From: Sphingobacteriales bacterium
GTDB taxonomy: Bacteria; Bacteroidota; Bacteroidia; Chitinophagales; Chitinophagaceae
Assembly (NCBI GenBank): GCA_016219985.1
Contig: JACRJO010000026.1
Location: 40,284-104,283 of the forward strand
Reading direction: 5' to 3'
Length of the DNA: 64,000 nt
This document shows, piece by piece, positions 34,702 to 42,551 of the stretch. The notes under the pieces were generated by a model. It had not been told where the DNA came from. It saw nothing but the letters and a program-made list of their open reading frames with translations, and did no database searches. Position 1 is the stretch's first letter. The number at the start of each line of letters is the position of its first letter. The position numbers were made by a program, and so were the translations under genes.

Positions 34702-37700
34702 TTATTGTCCCCCGATGACAACCGGGAATGTCTTTTCAGCTGTCCGGACCCCGTCATCATAAATGAACCGTACCATATAGGTTGCTGCAGGCAGGTAGGT
34801 CAGGTTGATCGGTATTACACGACCATAAACCAGGCCCTTCCAATCCTGTGCAGCCACTTGCTGGCCGCCTGTCGTATAAACCTTCATCGACAGGTAATTG
34901 TACAGTACGCTGTTCATACGGATAAAGAACTGGCCGCTGTTCGGGTTCGGATACAGGATCACTGCATTATCCCTGAGCAGGCGGATTCTTTCGGGGCAAT
35001 CACTGACCACCACTTTCGTTGTATCCCGGCTGGTACAACCGGCCGCATTAGTGTATGTGTATGTCAGTGTATAGGTACCCACTGCTGTAGCACCGGGGAT
35101 AAAGTTGAAACCGGAAACCCCGATTCCGCTCCAGCTTCCTCCGGCCGGTGTACCCACCAGCGGTACCAGTGTATCGCTTAAGCAGATCCTCCGGGTCCAG
35201 AGATCGGTAGCCACCACTGGTGTCAGGGCGTTTACGGTCAGTGTGGCGGCATTTGATGTTACCGTATTGCAGGTATTGCTGATGATCACCCGGTATCTCC
35301 TGCCGGACTGTGATGTACTGGTATTAGCTTCCGTATAGGTTGAGCTGTTCGCACCCACGATATTCACCCAGGTGGTACCGTTATCGGTGCTTAACTGCCA
35401 TTGGTATGACAGGCTTGAACCGGTAGCTGTCACACTGAACAGGGCATTGGCACCCTCACAAACGGTTTGATTAGCCGGTTGTGTGCTGATAGCTGCAGGC
35501 TGGAATACCGTCACGGTTACATTCGTAGCCGCAGATGTACAGGTTGCACTGGCCCTGGTTACACTATACGTGGTGGTAGTGGCCGGTTTTGCATAAACGG
35601 TTCCGGCCATTGTACCGGCTGTATAGGGAATAGTTACCAGCGGATCCGTAAACAACCCGGCAACCGGTGTCCATACAGCTCCTGTAATTTCAAATGTAAT
35701 GCTCCAGCTGGTTACAAGACCCACATCGCCGGCCGCCTGGTCGTTGATAAACAGTTTCCAGTCACCGTTGAAGTTTCCGGAGAAGTTAGCCAGCCTCGGG
35801 TTGATCTGGCTGATGGAACCCGGGCCCGGTGCCGGGAAGTTATCCGGACCAGCCGTATTCGTTGGCCTGTATGTGCCGGAAACAATACCGGATGAAGGCA
35901 AATCGACCAGTGATGCATCATCAAACACGAGGTTAGCGTTCACGATATCCACGGAACCGCCCCTGTCAGACATCAGGATCACATTAGAGCCATTGGGCGC
36001 CTGCAGCAGCATATCGATATCGCTGGGCCATGTATGGGAAATGCCATTAATATTCACCGATTTCACCCGTACACCTGTAGCAGGCAAACCTCCGACATTG
36101 ATAGCAGAAGGATAGGGCGATGCCACACCGGCAGCCGTATTTACAGGTGCCCCGTTGGGGATAGCTATAGGTCCTGTAGTCGCTGTTGTAACAGGAGTCG
36201 GTGTAACGGTCAGGGTTGTTGTGCTACCCAGGCAAATATTCACACTGGAAGGAGTCACTACCGGTGCTGCAGGAGTTGCATTCACCAGTACAGTAGCGGT
36301 ATTTGTACAACCCGTAGCAGTAAACGAACCTGTTACCGTATAAGTCGTATTTAATACGGGGTTTGCGGTAACCGCTGCACCGGTGGTTGAACTCAACCCT
36401 GCAGCAGGGCTCCAGGTATAGCTATTCGAATTACCAGCGGCAGTCAATGTAACCGGTCCGCATTGTGCAGCCGGGCTTACAGAAATTGTCGGTAACGGGT
36501 TCACCGTTACGGTAACAGAAGCAGGAGCGGAACTGCAGGTACCCAGTGTATTGGTTACGGTATACGTATACTGAGTAGTAACAGCCGGTGATTGTTTGAA
36601 ATAAACGGTTGAAGCCGCTGTACCGGCCACGTATGGTACGGTAGCGCTTGCATCAGAGAACAGACCTGCTGCAGGTGACCAAACAGCAGTCGGTACCTCG
36701 AATACAATTGTCCAGCCGGTCATCGTGCCTACATCTCCGCCTGCATCATCCACCAGGAACAGGTTCCAGTTACCATTGAAGTTGCCGCTAAAGCCTGATA
36801 ACGGGGGATTGATTTGGGTAATGGAACCCGGACCGGGGGCCGGGAAATTATCCGGACCGGATGAATTCGTCGGCCTGTACGTTCCGGAAACAATCGGTGA
36901 AGGCACCAGGCCTGCTGCAGCATCATCGAGTGTAACATTCACATTTACGATATCTGCTGAACCTCCTGCATCTGACATGACCACCACATTTGTTCCGGTC
37001 GGGGACTGAACAGCGATATCAATATCTGAAGGGAATGTATGGGAAAGCCCGTTCAGTGTTATGGATTTAACCCGTACACCTGAAGCTGGCAGACCGGTTA
37101 CATTAATCACTGCCGGGTAAGTTGAGGCCGTTCCGGAAGAAGGAATCGTAAGTGCCGCACCGCTGTAAGCAACTGTAAAGCTGGTAGGCGTTACGGTCAG
37201 CGGCTGGATGGTTCCGGCACAAATAACCGGGGCAGCCGGGGTAATAACCGGGGTTACCGGTGTACCCAGTACCGTTACAGAAGCTGAATTAGTACAACCG
37301 GTAGCGGTGATCGTACCGGTAACTGTATAGATGGTGCTGACAGTCGGCGAAGCCACAACCGTAGTACCGGTGGTGGTATTCAAACCGGTAGCCGGAGACC
37401 ATGTATAGGTATCCGCATTACCTGTAGCCGTCAGGGTAACCGGTGCGCACATGCCACTCGGACCAGAATTGACAACCGGTAACGGATTTACGGTCAGTGA
37501 AGCTGAATTTGAATTGGTACTTCCGCAAATATTCGAAACAACGCAACGGAACAGGTTACCGCTGTACACCAGGCCTGCACCGGTTACGGTCAGCGTGGTG
37601 CTGGTAACACCGGAGAACGGGGCTACGTTGGCCAGGTTGGTCCAGGTCGTACCGCCATTGATACTGATCTGCCATTGATAGGTCGGGGCAGGCACCGGGG

Positions 37701-40700
37701 CATTATCTGTAATGGTAAAAGTGGTATTACCATTCTGGCAAATTACCTTATTGGTGGGTTGTGTTACCACAATCGGAGGTATTACCGTATTAATGGTAAC
37801 GGGGTTGCCACTGTAAAGCGACATACAACCGGGATTGCTTTGCTCTCTTGCCGCAATATTATAGTTCCCTGCTGCCAGGCCGCTGAATGTATTGGATGCC
37901 TGCCAGGTGCTGCCGCCGTTTACACTGTACTCAAGCGTACCGGTGCCGCTGGCATTTACCACAATGGTTCCGGTCAGTACCGGGCAAACGGGTTGTGTAA
38001 CGGTTGGCGGGGTAATCGTGGGTGTTCCGGTAAGCGGATTGATCACCACGGGGTTACCGCTGTAAGCCGTCAGGCAGGAAGGAGTGCTCACCAGGCGGAC
38101 TACAATATTATAGTTACCTGCTGCCAGGTTATTAAAGGTATTGGAAGCCTGGAAGTTTGTACCGCCATCAATGCTGTATTCCAGTACATCAATGCCGGTA
38201 GCATTCACCACGATGGTTCCGGTCAGCTGACCGGCACAGGTGGGTTGCGTTACAGTCGGTGCATTCACTACAGGCGGGTCTGCACAAACTGCCTGGGCGA
38301 TCGGCGTCAGGCTGTCTTTATAACTTACCCTTTGATTGCCCGCATCATACAGGCCGGATTTTGTATAAACAAAGGGTGCGCTTTCCATTACAATATCATC
38401 CACATACCAGCCGGTGGATCCGACTGAACCGTCTGAACCCAAACGGAAACGGAACATTACGGTTTGCCCGGCATAAGCAGCCAGGTTAATGACAGTATTT
38501 ACATAAGCACCGGAATTCCCGGAAAAAGCAGCACGGCCGGCAAGCGGGTTGGCTGAACTGTTCAGGGTGGCATTGTACCGGGCGCCACTCATATACTGAC
38601 CGAGGTCAGACCAGCTGCCACCGCCATTGGTACTGATTTCCACCACGCAACCATCCCAGTTGGATTCTGTGGTATACCGGTGCCAGAAACTCAGCCTGCT
38701 GAAGGCAGACGGTCCGGAGGGTAATACAAATGTACCCGTAGTCCGCAGTGTCTGATCGGAAGTCAAAGCCGGGTCGGGCGAGAAAAAAGCCAGCGGCGCA
38801 CTGTGTACAGCTGCGCCGGATGTGGCCCATACATTGGCCGTTGTGGAAGCGGCGGTCCAGTTGGGCGCAATCGCCGTTACCGGGTCGTTCACATGCTGTA
38901 CCGGTGCGAAATAGGTACCGTTGTTCACATTCACCGTCACCGCAAAGTTCTGAGACGTATTAATCGGCAGCGTAATGGGACTGAAAGTCACCACGCGGTC
39001 AGCCGGTGTATACACACCACCGCTTACCCAGGTCACGGTGGTCGGCAGGGTATCACGGAGTACATAGTTCGTCATTGCCGTACACTCACCTGCACTAACA
39101 ACATTTGTATAGGTTAACGGGGTTCCTTCTGTAGCTGTGGCGCTGCCGGGGTTCAGGGCAAAACTGCCTGAATCAACGGAGAAATCAGCTACTCCATCAT
39201 TGATGCTTGTGTTGGAACCCTGGGAAGCATTTCTTCCCAATCCTCTTTTGGCAAATGCTTTCCAGATGGAACATTTATACCGGCCGCCGAAGAATACCTG
39301 GTCGGCCTGTAAAATGGCATCCCTGGATTGTACAAAACCGGGACTGCAGGGCTGAAGCCTCATCCCTTCGATCACCAGTTTCATAGCAGCTGCATTACCT
39401 CTCCAGGTAGAAACAGCGCCGGGAGGGTTCAGGAAGTTGGTTTCAATATAATTGTCCTGTTTTATTATCTCCCAGGTCATTTCCCAGATCATCATACACC
39501 ATATCTCACCCACCCCGTGAGGAATCACAGAGCCGGGAAGATTGGCATAAGTCTTCGGGTAAATAGCCATATCGGTGGAGTAGGGAAAACTTCTGATCCC
39601 TGTACCGGTAATCGGCTGTCCCAGCACATAGGTTCCGATCCCTCTCCGGATCACACCATCATTAATGGTAGCAGTTGACCAGTCAGTACCCATCATCAGC
39701 GACATATAATCGCTCCATCCTTCACCAGCCTGTTCGGCATTGCCCAGGCAGGAGACGTTCGCAGGACCACCGGTTAACCGGTTGCTGATACCATGACCAT
39801 ATTCATGGCTGACCACGCCGTTGTCCAGGTCGCCATCCCTTTGCGGACTGGTGAGTGTCCAGAGGTACATCTGCATCCGGGGACGGCTTCCATCGGCCGG
39901 GGTGGCAAAATTGGCATTATTGGTACCGCCGGCATCCTGTGCATCTGCAATCACATAGTCAGCACCGGCACCGCCGCGTCCCTGGTTATCATTCTGAAAA
40001 TTTCCCCCTACCTCATCAAATCCGTAGGTATAGGACATATCGTGCATCAGGTTGTTCATGTAAAACAGGTTTACAATGGCCGCCTGCTGGTTATCGGAGG
40101 TGGGATCAATCGGGCTCTTGGTGAAATCGTAGGTGTAATTAAAGGTAAGACTGGGTAAAGCCGTGGTGGAGTTACCCATGATACCAAAAGTGGTGTTATT
40201 CGCATCCCTGTCTTCCTGCGCCCATACGTTATTACCACGGGTAGTGCTGTAATCGACAGGATCGCTGTGCCATTTTAAGGAAGTGGCATTGCCCGGTGTC
40301 AGGGTCCAGGGATCCGTATGCAAAGAAGGCGTACCGCCGGGGTGCTGGGGACTTTCAGCGGGATATTTTACTACCCGGTAAGTAGCAGTTGTGATAACAA
40401 AAGGTTTGTATTCCCATTGATTCGTCCTGTCATTCCGCTGTAACACATAGTTCAGAGTACTGGCAGCCGCTTTTTTATTATGATTTTGGGCAATATGATC
40501 TGCCACGGAGTGATTTGAATGATCCCATTGGCAGGTAATCGTAAGATTTTGTTTCCCGATGACGGCGCCGGTCTGGGCATCCACCCGGATCAGCCAGTAG
40601 TCGGAGGATACGACAGGAGCTACAAACACCTGCCAGGCCAACCGGTATACTCCTTTATCATTCGGTATCCACATCAGTTCAGAACTGATATTCTCGGAGG

Positions 40701-41166
40701 AAACCCCCAAACGGCCAAACTCCAGCTTTCTTCCTTCTTCCAGGATGCTGATGGGAATAGCCAACTCCTTTGCTTCCACTTTCGTTTCACGGAAGGCAGC
40801 CTGCAGCGCATTTACCGCTGAAACCGAAGGCAGCTGACTGGCATTGCCGGTCATTTTTTCCATGGAGAGCTGGAATTCACCGGCATCAGACACTACTTTT
40901 CCGCCCCTGAATGCCAGGGTCTTTAACTGGTTATAAACGGGAACACCCTTGTAGGCCTGCTGCAGGTATACCATGGTTACATCCGAACCGGAGATCCGGT
41001 AAGTACTGGAGACCTTTACATCATTAAGATCCGCAGAGGGCAGTTTGATGGAGGCCTGGTTTTGCCTGACCAGCTGCAATGCCGCATTTTTCGCTTGGTT
41101 ATCAACCTGTGCAAAGCCAGCCAACGCACAAATCAATAAAACAGAAAGAAGTAGAACTTTTCTCAT
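34702..41166 (-). CDS. Secreted M36 (fungalysin-type) metallopeptidase, multidomain, T9SS cargo
   Basis: 2154 aa. Signal peptide MRKVLLLSVLLICALAGFAQ; FTP-type propeptide to about residue 210; M36 catalytic domain with HEYGH (zinc His454 and His458, Glu455) and third ligand Glu482 in GEGWSDYMSL. After it: a MAM/jelly-roll-like domain (about 785-955, SFWHRYTTESNWDGCVVEIS, WYVDDIVME), two SprB-like repeats, an Ig-like domain, two proprotein-convertase P domains (about 1362-1478 and 1699-1822, SHTFPSDIDI and SHTWPSDIDM) between PKD-like pieces, another Ig-like domain, and a T9SS sorting tail (AVILYPNPNSGQFFIRMN). Predicted secreted or cell-surface protease. Largest gene of the window. Confidence 0.93.
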   Translation of the reverse strand: MRKVLLLSVLLICALAGFAQVDNQAKNAALQLVRQNQASIKLPSADLNDVKVSSTYRISGSDVTMVYLQQAYKGVPVYNQLKTLAFRGGKVVSDAGEFQLSMEKMTGNASQLPSVSAVNALQAAFRETKVEAKELAIPISILEEGRKLEFGRLGVSSENISSELMWIPNDKGVYRLAWQVFVAPVVSSDYWLIRVDAQTGAVIGKQNLTITCQWDHSNHSVADHIAQNHNKKAAASTLNYVLQRNDRTNQWEYKPFVITTATYRVVKYPAESPQHPGGTPSLHTDPWTLTPGNATSLKWHSDPVDYSTTRGNNVWAQEDRDANNTTFGIMGNSTTALPSLTFNYTYDFTKSPIDPTSDNQQAAIVNLFYMNNLMHDMSYTYGFDEVGGNFQNDNQGRGGAGADYVIADAQDAGGTNNANFATPADGSRPRMQMYLWTLTSPQRDGDLDNGVVSHEYGHGISNRLTGGPANVSCLGNAEQAGEGWSDYMSLMMGTDWSTATINDGVIRRGIGTYVLGQPITGTGIRSFPYSTDMAIYPKTYANLPGSVIPHGVGEIWCMMIWEMTWEIIKQDNYIETNFLNPPGAVSTWRGNAAAMKLVIEGMRLQPCSPGFVQSRDAILQADQVFFGGRYKCSIWKAFAKRGLGRNASQGSNTSINDGVADFSVDSGSFALNPGSATATEGTPLTYTNVVSAGECTAMTNYVLRDTLPTTVTWVSGGVYTPADRVVTFSPITLPINTSQNFAVTVNVNNGTYFAPVQHVNDPVTAIAPNWTAASTTANVWATSGAAVHSAPLAFFSPDPALTSDQTLRTTGTFVLPSGPSAFSRLSFWHRYTTESNWDGCVVEISTNGGGSWSDLGQYMSGARYNATLNSSANPLAGRAAFSGNSGAYVNTVINLAAYAGQTVMFRFRLGSDGSVGSTGWYVDDIVMESAPFVYTKSGLYDAGNQRVSYKDSLTPIAQAVCADPPVVNAPTVTQPTCAGQLTGTIVVNATGIDVLEYSIDGGTNFQASNTFNNLAAGNYNIVVRLVSTPSCLTAYSGNPVVINPLTGTPTITPPTVTQPVCPVLTGTIVVNASGTGTLEYSVNGGSTWQASNTFSGLAAGNYNIAAREQSNPGCMSLYSGNPVTINTVIPPIVVTQPTNKVICQNGNTTFTITDNAPVPAPTYQWQISINGGTTWTNLANVAPFSGVTSTTLTVTGAGLVYSGNLFRCVVSNICGSTNSNSASLTVNPLPVVNSGPSGMCAPVTLTATGNADTYTWSPATGLNTTTGTTVVASPTVSTIYTVTGTITATGCTNSASVTVLGTPVTPVITPAAPVICAGTIQPLTVTPTSFTVAYSGAALTIPSSGTASTYPAVINVTGLPASGVRVKSITLNGLSHTFPSDIDIAVQSPTGTNVVVMSDAGGSADIVNVNVTLDDAAAGLVPSPIVSGTYRPTNSSGPDNFPAPGPGSITQINPPLSGFSGNFNGNWNLFLVDDAGGDVGTMTGWTIVFEVPTAVWSPAAGLFSDASATVPYVAGTAASTVYFKQSPAVTTQYTYTVTNTLGTCSSAPASVTVTVNPLPTISVSPAAQCGPVTLTAAGNSNSYTWSPAAGLSSTTGAAVTANPVLNTTYTVTGSFTATGCTNTATVLVNATPAAPVVTPSSVNICLGSTTTLTVTPTPVTTATTGPIAIPNGAPVNTAAGVASPYPSAINVGGLPATGVRVKSVNINGISHTWPSDIDMLLQAPNGSNVILMSDRGGSVDIVNANLVFDDASLVDLPSSGIVSGTYRPTNTAGPDNFPAPGPGSISQINPRLANFSGNFNGDWKLFINDQAAGDVGLVTSWSITFEITGAVWTPVAGLFTDPLVTIPYTAGTMAGTVYAKPATTTTYSVTRASATCTSAATNVTVTVFQPAAISTQPANQTVCEGANALFSVTATGSSLSYQWQLSTDNGTTWVNIVGANSSTYTEANTSTSQSGRRYRVIISNTCNTVTSNAATLTVNALTPVVATDLWTRRICLSDTLVPLVGTPAGGSWSGIGVSGFNFIPGATAVGTYTLTYTYTNAAGCTSRDTTKVVVSDCPERIRLLRDNAVILYPNPNSGQFFIRMNSVLYNYLSMKVYTTGGQQVAAQDWKGLVYGRVIPINLTYLPAATYMVRFIYDDGVRTAEKTFPVVIGGQ

Positions 41167-41452
41167 AAAAGTTTAGTGTTGGGTTTTAGATGCCGAATTA
41201 CGTCAAGTATTACTCTCAACGGGTATGGTGGTAATTATAAGGATATGGAATCCTGGATATGCAAATACCCGAAAAGGAAGAAGGCGGGAAATCACTTTCT
41301 CCATAAGCAGGTATTTGGCACAAAATATGGGACTAATATAGGAAATAAAACAAATTCCAGCCAAAACAAATCCCGGTCAGATTCGGGCAAAATATTCAGG
41401 ATCTGTCCGTCGTTAAAGAGAACGACCCTGAAAACTCATTTAAACCTGCATT

Positions 41453-42484
41453 TTGAACAAAAAATCACTTCATTCATTACTTTTTTTCTTTTTTTTATCC
41501 GGCATTCCTGTTCTGCACGGACAGATGATCACTGGTGTATGGAAGGGAAAAATAAACCGGCAGAAAGTAGAAATCAAGCTCATTCAGAAAGGGGATAGTC
41601 TCACCGGCACCTCGTATTATTACGAATCGGCCGGGCATTACCGCCGGTACAGCATCAAAGGATATTTTGATCCGGTCAGTAACGAGGCCGTTTGGTGGGA
41701 CGATCAGTTGCTGGACGAAAAATCCGGAAAGATCTCCGTATCCACGCCCGGGAAGATGCCCCTGCTGTCCAGGGCCGATTTTAATTGTCCCGGCGATGGC
41801 AGCATGATGCTGGACGGAAAGGCCGCCCGCAAAGAGAATGAATCAGGACCAAAAGGAGAGGTACATCTTGATAAAGAGGAACAGGCCGATTTTGAAGACG
41901 AATGGGATTATATTATTGATACCTATACCACGGGTGGCAATGACCCGGAACTGATTGACAGCATCGAAGGATTGGGCCGGCAGCCCCTGGCCGAACCGGT
42001 AGCTATAACCGAAGAACCCCAAAAACCGGTCCCGGTGATCCCCATTCCAAAACCGGCACCTGAGAAACCGGAGCCGCTGATACCGGGGCCGGGTGAAGTG
42101 AAAACAACCGCGGCCAAACCAGCTTCTATCGAAGAAAAATTCAACAGCCGGCAAAAACTATTCATCAAAGAAATCCCCGTGGCCGGTGATTCCGTGGAAC
42201 TCCGCTTCTTTGACAATGCCGAAATCGACGGGGATTCCATTTCCCTGTTCTTAAACGACAAACTCCTTTTTCAGCATATCCGTCTTACGGCTGTTGCTTA
42301 TTCCATCAAATTACCGGTAAGTGAACTGCAGGATAGCAATGAACTGGTGATGGTGGCCGAAAACATGGGCTCCATACCGCCCAATACCTCCTATATGGTA
42401 GCCATCGTAAACGGGCAGCGGCAGGATGCCTATTTGGCCAGCACGGAGGGGAGCAGCGCGATGATACGGTTGGTGAGGAAGTGA
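41453..42484 (+). CDS. Secreted protein of unknown function with Pro-rich linker
   Basis: 343 aa from a TTG start; the first in-frame ATG falls after the signal peptide, so TTG is needed to encode NKKSLHSLLFFFFLSG and VLHGQ. Residues 24-105 look like a small lipocalin-like or META-type barrel (MITGVWKGKINRQKVEIKLI, QKGDSLTGTSYYY). A Pro-rich linker follows (about 185-215, EEPQKPVPVIPIPKPAPEKP), then a C-terminal beta-rich domain (VELRFFDNAEIDGDSISLFL, LPVSELQDSNELVMVAENMG, PPNTSYMVAIVNGQRQDAYL). No known enzyme motif. Divergent from the M36 gene across a 286-base gap. Confidence 0.7.
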   Translation: MNKKSLHSLLFFFFLSGIPVLHGQMITGVWKGKINRQKVEIKLIQKGDSLTGTSYYYESAGHYRRYSIKGYFDPVSNEAVWWDDQLLDEKSGKISVSTPGKMPLLSRADFNCPGDGSMMLDGKAARKENESGPKGEVHLDKEEQADFEDEWDYIIDTYTTGGNDPELIDSIEGLGRQPLAEPVAITEEPQKPVPVIPIPKPAPEKPEPLIPGPGEVKTTAAKPASIEEKFNSRQKLFIKEIPVAGDSVELRFFDNAEIDGDSISLFLNDKLLFQHIRLTAVAYSIKLPVSELQDSNELVMVAENMGSIPPNTSYMVAIVNGQRQDAYLASTEGSSAMIRLVRK

Positions 42485-42545
42485 GCTGCGAGCTAACAGC
42501 TATGAGCTAAGAGCTACGAGCTACGAGACCGATAGTTCAATGGTT
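42483..42545 (+). repeat. Array of 7-bp GAGCTAC words with conserved tail
   Basis: Six words at exact 7-bp steps (GAGCTGC, GAGCTAA, CAGCTAT, GAGCTAA, GAGCTAC, GAGCTAC), then GAGACCG and a tail starting ATAGTTCAATGGTT. It begins in the stop codon of the gene upstream. A related array with the same tail lies at 53239-53294. Confidence 0.75.
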
Positions 42546-42551
42546 GATTTC

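Noticed and set aside
42483..42545. CRISPR-like array
   Set aside because: Unit is 7 bp, with no repeat-spacer alternation and no cas genes.
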